64,000 bases of DNA from Trichoplax adhaerens (taxonomy: Eukaryota; Placozoa; Uniplacotomia; Trichoplacea; Trichoplacidae): positions 2,407,740-2,471,739 of the forward strand of contig NW_002060947.1 of NCBI RefSeq assembly GCF_000150275.1, written 5' to 3'. This document shows, piece by piece, positions 1-10,731 of the stretch. Under the pieces are notes generated by a model that was given only the letters and a program-made list of their open reading frames with translations, was not told the DNA's origin and searched no databases. The first letter of the stretch is position 1; each line of letters starts with the position of its first letter. The translations under genes were made by a program, and so were the position numbers.

Positions 1-680
1 TATGGCAAAAATTTGATATCTATGCTCATTTACCAAAATTATTAATTGTAAGTAACTATTACAATTAGTAACGACTGTTTCGCATAACTAGATCTGTAAA
101 GGTTCTAGATCCTTCAAGACGTTCTGAAGCAAGAACCTTTCGGGATTTCGATTTTTCACTGGGAACTGGTTCTTGTTCGATTCAGCACAGCTTAATCTGC
201 GTTCCACGTTACAGTATAGTACCGTACACGATAGACTCGATAAGTCTAAAGTACAATATCATAGTAGAGAGAAAAAAATTCAATGGTGAATCCGATACAG
301 CAAATCGTAAATCTTGTATCTCATGTTGACGAGGGCTACCTAGTAATGACATTGATCTGTCAAAGCAACCTGCCAAATTGTATATTATGCGTATGCTAGC
401 CAATCTAAACCTGCATAGTGATGGATGTGGAAATTTCTATACGTACAGTAAGTATAGAGTTTAGCAGTTTAGAGGTTGAGATTTTTTTATTAAAGTTCTT
501 TCACACTTTTAAAGTGATGAAGACTATCTACACTGTACGCTGATTCCGGAAGTATGCATAGTTTTTTCTCTCCCACTCTCCGTTTGGCCGTGATGGTATT
601 ACAAAAAAATCGTCTTTTACTTTATGCACACACAGTAGATTATTATTATTATTAAGACTCATTGGCAGCGTCAAAAGCGC
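1..680. other. Intergenic 3' flank, no gene recognised
   Basis: This stretch lies downstream of the minus-strand gene ending at 681. It holds a short ATT microsatellite near 640-655 and only short, non-convincing open frames. The element GTTTGGCCGTGATGGTATT at 582-600 recurs with one mismatch at 8381-8399. No other feature is supported. Confidence 0.5.
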
Positions 681-1311
681 CTAACAATGATTAAACTCTT
701 TATTGAGCAATAAGATACAACCCCCAAGATCTTTTAACCTCATTAGCAGTTCGCGGATCAATTTCATAAAGTGTTTAATATCGTCCTCTATAAAAGACTC
801 CGATGGTTCGTATCTAATTCCCGGCGTACCGCATAGTTCACCCATCTATTAGATTTAGATTCGGGCAAGAGCTAAGTTGCGAACAGATACATTGGAATGC
901 AACGTGCAAATCAATATCCAGCATTCTACAATACTCTACTGTACAATACGCGTATGTGCCATTCGCTAAAGTTATTTACAACTTTACCTTCACTGTGTAG
1001 GAATTCCAAAACAAGATAAAATTTGAAAAGAAATTCCATAATATTATTATTACAGTGCTGTGAATCATATCCAATTTGTATACCTTTAGAACGATACATA
1101 ATAGAGCGCATTGAAGACCGTAGTATATCACTACTGCAGTCATTAACTCTTCCAATCAAATGCATGAAATTTAAAGGACCAAGTTCATCGAGCAACATCA
1201 TGCAGAAATTTACATTTAATAATTAACCATCGTCAACTTACAATTTTGGGCCATCACTAAATGCGCTGCGTAAGACAGCAATTCAAGGGATGATTTCTCT
1301 TTATTATCCAT
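681..1311 (-). CDS. Small three-exon gene, 94-aa protein of unknown function
   Basis: Exons on the minus strand are 1311-1242, 1133-1084 and 845-681, giving 95 codons including a TAG stop. The parts fit in phase: exon 1 ends in phase 1 at a strong donor (T|GTAAGT), exon 2 starts after GACTGCAG and ends in phase 0 before GTATAC, and exon 3 starts after TCTAATAG. The N-terminus starts MDNKEKSSLELLSYAAHLVM. A short hydrophobic Cys-containing stretch follows (about residues 24-40). The C-terminal exon is acidic then helical, with the segment YEPSESFIEDDIKHFMKLIR. I do not recognise the family. No exon reaches 60 codons, so simple ORF scans miss it. Exon 3 looks most convincing; exon 2 is the least certain because another frame through the same DNA is also open. 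Confidence 0.5.
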
Positions 1312-1611
1312 GCCTCAATAATTATAATAATTTAACTTCTGACGAGCATACAGTATACAGTAGTACAGTATAAATATGCACTATACAGTATATATATGTA
1401 TGTTGTATAATAGTACTGTACAGTATCTCAGTGGTTTTGCAAATTGAGATTCGACTACGTCATATATTATTGCATAAACGCTTCTTTTACAAGTTATTAA
1501 ATGATCATCTAGTATCTTCCTCGTTCTCCTTGTGCAGAAAAAGAAAGAAAGAAATATGTACAATTCTACAGTAACTTTACTTTATTACTAAACCCCAAAT
1601 CAGCTAAAAGT

Positions 1612-2012
1612 GTACTGTACAGTATCAAACTCGGTACTGATCTGGCGTAGAGTATTGTACTGTGGCCGTGTACTGTACTGTATTGTACTGTACTGTGAGT
1701 CTAACTGTGACCATACAGTACGAGAATAGCAAAAGTTGTTTCACATTGTGAGAGGGGTAAGCAATGATTCAAACAACTTTTGCTATTCTCGTATGGTCGA
1801 CTGCACACTATTAGAATAATGTATCATCGTTTAAGCTATTTACGCTGAGTATCTGAGTAATCGGGATTATTATGGCTGGGGCCTACTGCACACTGTGCAC
1901 AGTGTACAGTACAGTACTGTACTACAGTATACTGTACATGTACTGTGCAGTACACTACAGTCCAAAGAGGAAAAAGAACCTCTACAGTACAGTACAGTAC
2001 TGTACAGTGTGG
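1612..2012. repeat. TACAG/CTGTA palindromic pentamer cluster
   Basis: Tandem CTGTA units (for example 1668-1696) and tandem TACAG units (for example 1983-2008) occur in both orientations. Where they meet they make palindromes of the type TACTGTACAGTA. The cluster lies 300-700 bases upstream of the start of the 94-aa minus-strand gene. Confidence 0.85.
1709..1798. repeat. Inverted repeat whose arms differ by one 5-bp unit
   Basis: Left arm 1709-1741 begins GACCATAC and ends AAAGTTGTTT. Right arm 1771-1798 is its reverse complement without mismatch, except that the left arm carries five additional bases (AGTAC) after GACCATAC. The loop is about 29 bases. No terminal repeats or coding sequence mark it as a known transposon; it may be a foldback or MITE remnant. 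Confidence 0.85.
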
Positions 2013-2667
2013 ACGGGCTAATTTCTATGATTTTGGTGCAAACAGATGGATTAAATTTTTTTTTTTTTTTTGACAAATTTTATATCAGTCTATAGTACAA
2101 TTTGCATGGATGAAATAATTAGAAATAAAATTATATGAACGAGAGAATGAGTCAAAGACAACTGTGGTGTGCTTTATTGTACATACAGAGTACTGGACCA
2201 TACCATACCGTATGATTATTACATTTTAAATAAGTAAAAGAAATCTTATAATATCAGATATTAAATTCAAAACCAACTGACATGCACTACTATACGCGGC
2301 AACATAATTACAATATAAGAGGTTGATGCTTATGTTAATCAACTGCATGAGACACGCAATCAAACCGCTCGCTACTAATTATATATAATTATTGAACTAC
2401 GAGTATTCAGTTTCTGCAAAGACTAAAAATAATCTCAAATGCATTGACAAGCTTATGTACAGACGCAAACTTAGCCAACTAAAATGTTTTATACCTTAAT
2501 AAATGACAATTCTCTAACAACACTTAGTGTGTGCATAACAACTTTGTAACATTATTAAAAAATTAGTACCCATAATATAAATCGATTTACAATCAGTGGT
2601 CTAAACGCAACTAAAGACTATAAAGATCTAAGCAATAGTATCTAGCAATTATTATAAAGGCTAGAGT

Positions 2668-3681
2668 TTAAACAGAGGTTACAGTTTTAACATCAGCATT
2701 CAAGTATTCGCTTGTTGATGTTGTCTCTAAGTTGTACTTCGAAAAAGTAAACATTTTACAGAAAACTTTAAAACATTCAGATCTGATGTCGGGCGAGAAG
2801 TATCCGTACATTAGCGGATTAAGAGCTGGATATGAAAATGCAATAAAAGAGGTTATAACTAAAGCCTCTGATCGCACTTGCGTTCTTGGATCGGAAATTT
2901 TTTCTTGCTGGATAATGAACATGATAACAAATGGACAAAATCCCAGGCAAAATGTACAGAGAAGGATGGCCATTTGACGTAAGGCTTTGATATCGTAAAT
3001 GATGATAGACAAACTTCTTCTACGCGTCATCTTCTGATTAAATGAGTTCATCCTCTGGCGATGTGAATAACTTGTAGAAATGATCCTAGTGTATGTTAGT
3101 AAAATCACCACTAAAGGTAGAAAGAATAGAATTGAAAATATTGCAAACAAGAACGCTTTCTCAGCAACCAAATCATTTGCCCAAATTGTACAGTAAGTTG
3201 CATTAACAGGTCTAAATGTCACTAAAGGAAGCATTGGTACAACTGTTGCAATACTCCAAATACTGATAAGCAATAAAATTAAGTTCCGTGTTGTAGACTG
3301 TCTAGGGTAATTAAAAGGGTACATTACAGCAAAATATCGATCAAAACTAATGACGCAGATATGAATATTGAGATTAATTACTAAAGACTGGCCAATCTGG
3401 CGCGTTATGTCACAAAGAATCGGTGTCTGCAATCCATCTGGATTAGCCCATCGTGGTAAAATGTAAATTGCTCCAAAAAGAATCCCCACAAAGGCCATGC
3501 TAGCTATTATCCGATGTGAAAATGTCCATAATTTTCTCCTTAATAATATCAACAACAGTAATGAGGTATTAGTTACTACAGTCAACGCTCCAGTAACGCT
3601 CCAATATACTTGTGTGAAAACATATCCATCATTAGTTCTGGGGTTCTCTAGAGAGCTATTAACAGCAGAAGTATTAGCCAT
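2668..3681 (-). CDS. Class A (rhodopsin-like) G-protein-coupled receptor, intronless
   Basis: The 337-aa protein has seven hydrophobic segments and an extracellular N-terminus with N-X-S/T sites at Asn3 and Asn8. Family landmarks are present: TM1 Asn38, a probable disulphide pair Cys90 and Cys164, Asp-Arg-Tyr at 114-116 ending TM3, Trp142 in TM4, Pro189 and Tyr197 in TM5, and NPLMY at 288-292 in TM7. Two usual landmarks are altered: the TM2 aspartate (2.50, sodium site) is Gly66, and the TM6 CWxP motif reads Gly-Phe-Cys-Pro at 247-250. It should act at the plasma membrane and couple to G proteins; the ligand cannot be named. A single-exon coding region is common for GPCRs of basal animals. 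The ATG at 3681 is the first in frame. Confidence 0.93.
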   Translation of the reverse strand: MANTSAVNSSLENPRTNDGYVFTQVYWSVTGALTVVTNTSLLLLILLRRKLWTFSHRIIASMAFVGILFGAIYILPRWANPDGLQTPILCDITRQIGQSLVINLNIHICVISFDRYFAVMYPFNYPRQSTTRNLILLLISIWSIATVVPMLPLVTFRPVNATYCTIWANDLVAEKAFLFAIFSILFFLPLVVILLTYTRIISTSYSHRQRMNSFNQKMTRRRSLSIIIYDIKALRQMAILLCTFCLGFCPFVIMFIIQQEKISDPRTQVRSEALVITSFIAFSYPALNPLMYGYFSPDIRSECFKVFCKMFTFSKYNLETTSTSEYLNADVKTVTSV

Positions 3682-5054
3682 GCTTTAACTACAACTTGAC
3701 TTCCTATGTCACATGAAATTTGACATCAAAAGTCATAGATAGCTATTTTAATTCATGTAGAATTCGAGTTTTAAAAAATGATAATTAGATTTAAAATTGA
3801 ATGTAAATATTGACGTAGACAAGATCTGGCGCCGAGTTTAGGCAACACTAAAGCTTCTTTAGAAGTCAAATCGACTAGCTGCCTTCCTGGATATAGCGTG
3901 ACAATGTTTTTCATTCGAAATTTATATGCAATAGCAAACTATCGTCTCCTTTAAAGCTGTGAATTCCTAGTTTAAATGGAATAATTTGCTTTAAATTTAG
4001 CACAGAAACGGTTACGCATTGCAATTCATAACAATAATATTTTATCACTTCATTCTACTAAAACGAATCGAACACCTGCATGTAATTTAAACGGTGTCGG
4101 CTACTTTTACGTACTGTTATATACCGTGCAAGCTGTGATACATATCAAAGTCTATATCAAATACTACTACATCTCTACATAATTTATCTTACTTCAGAAT
4201 TTTCCAGTTCATAGTGACTGCAATGTCCAATACAAACACAATCGATAAGTAAAAATAAACAACTTTACAAATAGGACTGGGTCAGCCATTATAAACATAA
4301 ATCTTGTGCTATGAATGCCAAAACATTTACATTTCAACCACTTTATTCTACCGAGTCCGAGATCAATACTTCAAGAAACGAATACGAAAGGTTCCAGATT
4401 TTGATTCAACTATTATTCCGGAGACACTGCATAACAGTAACTTATTGCAAAGCACAATGTAACAAACAAACAATTGTAGACAATACTAGACAACCAAGAA
4501 GGCAACATCAACAACAAATCTAGGAAAACATACATATTTATTGATTCAGCTGATATCAATGAAACGGATTAAATATTATCTACTTTGCCTTTAAAGTGTA
4601 GGTCTAATACGACTATAATAATCCCGATGGAAGTCTGGTGCTTGCAATTACGGTTCAAAGTTTCCTCGTCTACTTTAGGAACATAATCATTATATAATTA
4701 TATTAGTCCGATATTAATTTGTTGATGTAAATTTCAAAATTTAATAGAATTTTTAAAATCATATTTAATCAGATTATTTATTAATTAAAGTACAATCAAT
4801 CATTTTTATTAATATGGCAATACCCAAATCTAAGAAAATTTATGGATGAATTGTATAACATTACAACTTTGGTAAATAGTGCATAATACGGTAAGTTGTA
4901 TGGAGTTTTCGTTTCTTGGCCTTCTTAAATTTACGTTTGCAGTTAATACCAATCTTGGGCGAGTAGTTGAAGTGTTTCCTACTGGAATTGGGTCCAAAGC
5001 GACAAGTTTGTCGATAAGCGTAACATCAGTGAATAGATAGAGCTAGCTGACCAC

Positions 5055-5460
5055 CTCCGTTCACAATGAACGGAGTCACTAGACCTGCTATCGTAGTATA
5101 GCTATAAGTCTGTATCTTAAGCTCTCTAGCAGCTGCTAATGCTACATATGGCTGCTTATATCGGTTCACTATGAACGGGAACAGTGTCTGTCTGTATCTG
5201 TACGTATATGTAGAGTTCTCCAACAACTGCCAGTTCTGTATATTGTACGTACCTAGGTCCTCTATATCCAAAGCTTTCTAGCAACTACTAGTGCCATATA
5301 CGATTCTCTATATCAGTTCGCTATGAACGGCAATTGCCACTGTATATGTCGGCCTTTGTGTATATTTAGCTATCGATATCTATACCTCCAGTAGTGTACA
5401 TGTACATTGTACAGTACAGCACGTAGAGCTCTCCAATAGTGTTAGTGCTATATATAGCTA
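5055..5460. repeat. Diverged repeat modules with small GTTCA/TGAAC hairpins
   Basis: Three copies of a hairpin occur: 5055-5075 (9-bp perfect arms CTCCGTTCA/TGAACGGAG, loop CAA), 5164-5176 (GTTCA-CTA-TGAAC) and 5316-5328 (GTTCG-CTA-TGAAC). Between them, segments resembling GAGCTCTCTAGCAGCTGCTA and TGCTACATAT recur with many changes. Spacing is irregular (about 110 and 150 bases), so this is an old degenerate tandem array rather than a fresh satellite. Confidence 0.6.
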
Positions 5461-6449
5461 TCTATAACGTACTACCGTATACAGTTTTTTCATCATTTTA
5501 TAGCACCTTCGCATGTTAAATTATCACTTCAGAAAGTAATTATCCCATTATCGAAGTAATTTTAAAATCTTATATAAAGGTTCGATTTTAAATATAACCA
5601 TCCATATTCGATGAAAGTCGAAAGTGTAACGTGCTTTGGAATGATTAGATGGACCAGACAGACAGCTTTTCAAAAATATATATGTTTATTATATTATTTA
5701 TATATATACGTATGTTATATTAATTAATTACATACAGTACGTATATCGTTATGAGGAAATGTGATGATACATAAAGTAAAAAGTATAGCATGCGATGTAG
5801 AACGAATGAGTATCGACTAATACAAAACTCTGTATATAGTAGCTACAGAAGAACTGCCTGCCGTTTATGATCAGCTGTAATTTGTGTAATAGGCAATCAG
5901 ACGCCTCGTACTTATACCTTCTCTATAACGAAAATATTACAATCGATATACGGTACGTACTGCATAACGACCAGTAATAATTATATAATGTAAACGTGGA
6001 GTTTTTTGTTATTAAAAAAAGGGGAGATGTAATATTACCCTGAATTGTATACGTGATTTAGTTTAATAATGTGATCCGTTTCCTTAGATATGTTTTAATA
6101 CTAAAAACTATAAGTAAAACGCTTAAAAAAGACCAATCGTTATGAACCTTCCTATACAAATAGGTCTCTTATTAGAAAGTAGCCTTCTAATTGATTAATC
6201 TTTATCCCGATGAAAATTTGCTTAATTAGAAATGGCTACCGTAAATTTACTGCTTAAATGTAAACTGAATTACGGATATAGAATCTCTCAAAGTCAAGAG
6301 CTATATTAAAACCATGCCTTTGCGATCAATTTTGTACAAATTGATGCAAAAACTCTAATAAATTTTAAATTTTTTTATTTATTTTATTTTAAAATCGAAA
6401 TGTATCGGATCACGTGGTATACAGTACGAAGCTAATTGATAAGCGTCAC

Positions 6450-7842
6450 TTGTCTACTGTACTGTACTGTAAGAAATTTCCATTTAGTACTGTAACAATT
6501 TTAGACTACTGTACTGTACTGTAGTACAGTACAGTACATGTATTTGCAGATTTTACGTGAAGATTAGAACTAATTTAAAGAAGCGAAAGCCAGATTTACA
6601 GTACAGTACAGTACATCCCTGAATTATTGGGCTACGCCTACATTTAAGATTTTATCTGCTTTGGGCTTGACATAGCCTACACAGTTTATTTTTCTTAGTG
6701 CCACCGAAGTTAATCCCGCTGTACTGTACAGTACACTACAGTATGATACTGTATATTGTAGACCAGTTCTACAGTACAGTATTACTAGCCTCTCGGTATC
6801 TGATTCCTGTTCAACAACCTAAATAAATATCTTGATACTTCTCTGAGTCTAAAGACAAGTCTGAATCACTGAGTTTCCAATTAAGGAAAATAGTACAAAA
6901 GCAGGGACTTCTCAAGAAAAATAAATTTCATGAAGAGCCTCACAATCTCTAGAACTTATGGTTTTGCATGTTTCTTCAAGCAGGCGTACAGTAGCGGGTC
7001 TCTAAAAAACGTTCATTACAGTTACAGTCTCAGCTGCGTATGACAACAATCGCACAAACTAAACCTCAAAATTTTTTGCTATTCAGTACAGTACTGTACA
7101 TACGGTATAGTGTAATGTACTGTACTGTACTGTACATGATTGTGCCTTAATTAATTAATTAAATTTAGCTGCCTAAAACATGACCCTAAATCATTCTACT
7201 GTAGTGCATCTAGTGGACGGTTACAGTTTCGGGTATGGTAAAACGATTGTTAAATGGCACCTACACATTTTGTCGGCTAAATGCGGTTATGTCCTGTCCA
7301 TAGAGTTAAGGAAAACTCTATGGTCTTGTCTCTCATTATCGAGTACAGTACAGTACTGTACGTACTACCTGCTTTAACGAAACCCTCGCTCTTGATTTGC
7401 GATATTTCGTGTGCTGTTAAGCTGCACTGGTACGTTTTACTACAGTAAAGTATGGTTGCAATTTACGACATTTTAGGTTTTAAGTATTACATCCAACCGA
7501 TACAGTGCAGAGTGTTAAGGTGCATTGCTGATTTAATATTGACTGATAGTAAATTGCCCTAGCTAGCAAAACATGCGAGATGCTTCAAACTATCGATTCC
7601 TATGTTTTACTTGCTAGCGTAAATTACTATCTGTCAATTGACAATACATCTTATATTGCAATTTGCAAGTTCGTTATGTCGTGCTCGAATCTTTTCAAGG
7701 GTTTATGGTTACAACTTTGCAAGTATTAAAGAGTATCAATGCCGGCAGTTTTTTGACGTGCTGTATTACCCTAGTTATACAGTATTGTACCTAGTAACGT
7801 ACTGCACTGTACTGTACACTGAACACTAGTGTACAGTACTAG
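6450..7842. repeat. TACAG/CTGTA palindromic pentamer clusters upstream of the RIB43A gene
   Basis: Sub-clusters lie at about 6454-6540, 6597-6616, 6719-6782, 7085-7136, 7341-7365 and 7795-7842. Each mixes CTGTA and TACAG tandems with palindromic junctions. They occupy the 5' flank of the plus-strand gene starting at 8152, the last one about 310 bases from the ATG. Confidence 0.85.
7298..7323. repeat. Hairpin element, copy 1
   Basis: Ten-base perfect arms CCATAGAGTT / AACTCTATGG enclose the loop AAGGAA. The reverse strand of 57909-57934 has the same nine inner arm bases and nearly the same loop with two extra A residues, so the two are probably copies of one element. Confidence 0.7.
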
Positions 7843-8151
7843 AATATTCGCTTTTGATTACATTTACATTTATTCACTCTTAACGCAATAAATATAATGA
7901 TTATTATAATAATAATAATAATTAATCATAAACATTAAGCATAATGAAATGGTTGCCATGGAAATAGCTCCACCGATACAGTACTTATTATAAAACCAGT
8001 ACGTACAGCAACATACGAAGATCTTCGACCGTTGCCAATCAAAGTTTACCAAGTACTGTACTGGCAGACGACATCAACTTTAAATATCAAACTTTCCTAG
8101 ATTTACAGTATTACCTACGACTTCGATTGAGAGTAATTATTACTTATCAGT

Positions 8152-10731
8152 ATGTATAAGTTGGATCTACCGATAGACAATACAGAAAATGCAGCAATTC
8201 AAAGACGACGAAATCAGGAAATTCAACGAAAAAGCCAAATTTTTGACGCGAGAACAAGAATCGTTGGTGTAAGTCTACATCAGATCACATTACAATACAG
8301 TGCAGATCTTATCGTGTGTGTATTCTAGCTGCATATTCATTCTAAGTCATCTTAAAATTTCGAAATTAAAGTACACTAGCGTTTGGCCGTGATAGTATTC
8401 TTATAAATCGTAATTATCTCACGTTATGGGACTGAACCTATGAATAGAAATGTAGAATTACGACTATTTATCGCAAATTAACATCTCTTCCAATTTTCCT
8501 GTTTCTAGGTTGATACATCTGCTCTCAATAATCAAATAATAGAAAAGCAAAACCGAATCGCTACTGAAAAAGCTAGAAATGAAGCATTTGGTAATTAATA
8601 GATACAGCCAGTTGTAGTGAAATTTTATATGGTATTTTTTCTTAAATTTACAGTAAAATAAAGCAATAGCGTCATGCGTTTCCAATAAAATCATTATAAA
8701 TATTACGCTATATATGCAAAATGTCTTGTCACAACGTTAATATGTTCTGATGCATCTAACTACTAAGTGTATGTGCTAAATTAACAACTTATGGAAACCT
8801 ATGAAAACAATTCATATGATCTCACTCTTTACTTTTAAAATCACGCCAATATTAGCTGACATAGCAATAACAAATGACAAGCTAGGATTAATACAACAAG
8901 AAAGAGAAGATGAGGCTCGGAAACAATTAAGCAAGGTAAGCAATTATAGTTGCTTATATGCTACTGCAACAATTACAATTAGGGTTACAGACTGTATCTT
9001 AAATTCTGTAGTACTGCACATATCATATGTGAGTGTCAGAATGAGTGTAATACTGTACATTAGACCGTCACTTAAAGACGCATTAAACCTCTGATTGTAT
9101 CCATCTGTATACGTATATAAATTTTTGCAACGCAGGAGCTAAACGAATATCGAAAAACCTATCAACAACCACCCACTAGAAAAGAATGGGATCTCAATGA
9201 CCCACAGAGACTGTTAAAAGATAAACCTGTTCGGGTAACTAACCATTTACAAAAATAGGAATATAATTACCGAAGATTTTGATATGTTCAGTTGTTGACA
9301 CTTACTTCGTTTAACGTATCATTAGATGCCCGGCAATGAAAACTGTGGAATTTCTAGTGTTCAAGTGTTACAAGGCGAGGTCAGTTAGACAGTTCATATA
9401 CTATTAAAGAGATTATCTAGAAGTGTAGGTCATTTTTCCTTATAAAGACTCTATTACGTAGGATGTACAATATGAACATAGAAAAAAAATACAGGCAGAA
9501 CAGTTACGGTACGTAAGTAAACAAATTAACCGATAAGCAGTATCATAAAAAGTTGTATTGTATAGCCATATAGTTAGTAATAATATGCAGATTTCCGTTT
9601 TTTAATGACTCTTTCCTTTCTTCAGATCATGGACGCAAAAACAGATGGAAGAAAAAAAGCTTCAGGAACGCGAAGAATACGAAGCTAACAAACTATTTTA
9701 CATGAAAGCCTGCGAAGATGATAGAAAGGCCTTAGAGGTATTTTCCTTCAAGCAATATAGTTATACAAAATGCAATAAGATTGCTTATCTCACTTCTTAA
9801 CATTCAGCTGGAAGAAGCAGAGAAAGATTGCAAGCGAAATATTAATCTTGCAGTAAAGGACTATAATTTGGCACTGGTAATAAATGTAATGAGTAAAATT
9901 TGCATGCATACTCTTAAGTAACTCAAATTTGATCATCGTAGGCAAATCATAAAAGAGACCGTGAACAAGCTTTTAAGAAGCAAGAGTTCGATGATAATTT
10001 TACAGAGCTTAGCAACCATTTGCACGGAGATCTCCTTACAGAAAATCCTGAAGCGTCAGTAAGCGCCTACGGCCCTCACAGGTTGGTTAAATTATCTTTA
10101 ATATTACCGAATGTATTATTGAAATCCGCACATTATAATTGAAATATCTCATAGTTGTTCTAACATGCCCGATTCTACCATACTATTACATTCTATTCTA
10201 CAGAGTTATACCTGATCGTTGGAAAGGAATGAGTAAGGAGCAATTAAACTCAATATACGAATTTCAAAAGCAGCAACGTTTGGATAAAATGGTAAAGTAT
10301 AATATGCCACTAAATCGCAAATTATTTCGAAACTAAATATATAACTTTAATAGACATCTAAAGTGCACGATAAAGAAAGTGACAACGAATGGGTTGCAAA
10401 TAATAAGAATGTCGGACGAATGACAATGCTAATTGAAAATGAACAGGAACAAAAAAGACGAGCCTTAGCCAAACAGTTTATGGAAGACAACAAAATTCTT
10501 GCGAATGAGCAAGATGCAAGGTATATTGTCCTAACCCATGTAAATCTTATCGGCTTACCAAATGCCTTTTTTACGTTACGACTAGTTGATGATGAGAACA
10601 TGACACATTTACATTAAATCCTAATTAACACGTTTTGATGTTTATTTAGAAAAAAACAACTTAATCATGATACGTACAGAAATGAAGTAACAGAAGATTT
10701 CTTCAAACAATTCAATACGGCAACTAGATAA
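8152..10731 (+). CDS. RIBC: RIB43A-domain protein (RIBC1/RIBC2-like), ciliary microtubule inner protein
   Basis: Twelve exons join without phase conflict: 8152-8268, 8509-8590, 8856-8935, 9136-9234, 9326-9379, 9462-9508, 9626-9737, 9808-9876, 9942-10081, 10204-10291, 10354-10520 and 10650-10731, giving 378 aa, the usual family length (about 380). Family signatures are clear: the N-terminal MYKLDLPIDNTENAAIQRRR, then VDTSALNNQI, a CGISSVQ segment, DRWKGMSKEQL and a C-terminal FFKQFNTATR. The protein is highly charged and helical, with long coiled-coil character. Relatives line the lumen of doublet microtubules in motile cilia, so its presence implies ciliated cells. One donor is GTCAGT (after 9379) and one is GTTGGT (after 10081). 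Assignment to RIBC1 versus RIBC2 is not possible by eye. Confidence 0.95.

Larger units (their letters stand above)
1312..2667. other. Intergenic spacer with palindromic pentamer repeats
   Basis: This is the spacer between the 5' end of the 94-aa gene and the 3' end of the GPCR gene. It holds the TACAG/CTGTA repeat clusters and the inverted repeat listed separately, plus a T-tract near 2058-2072. Open frames here (for example around 1870-2095) are translations of the repeat and are not credible genes. Confidence 0.6.
3682..8151. other. Divergent intergenic region between GPCR and RIB43A genes
   Basis: About 4.5 kb lies between two gene 5' ends. It contains a diverged repeat block with small hairpins (5055-5460), a long series of TACTGTACAGTA-type clusters (6450-7842) and a hairpin (7298-7323) shared with 57909-57934. 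Open frames such as 4311-4523, 5026-5271 and 7180-7377 lack family resemblance or consist of repeat sequence. One basic open frame without a start on the minus strand (about 4861-4980) is discussed among the rejected items. Confidence 0.5.

Noticed and set aside
4863-4978. Minus-strand terminal-exon candidate reading RKHFNYSPKIGINCKRKFKK
   Set aside because: It has a fair acceptor (ATTCCAG) and a basic, protein-like sequence ending in a stop, but no upstream exon of matching phase was found and the region above it is repeat; a competing frame is also open.
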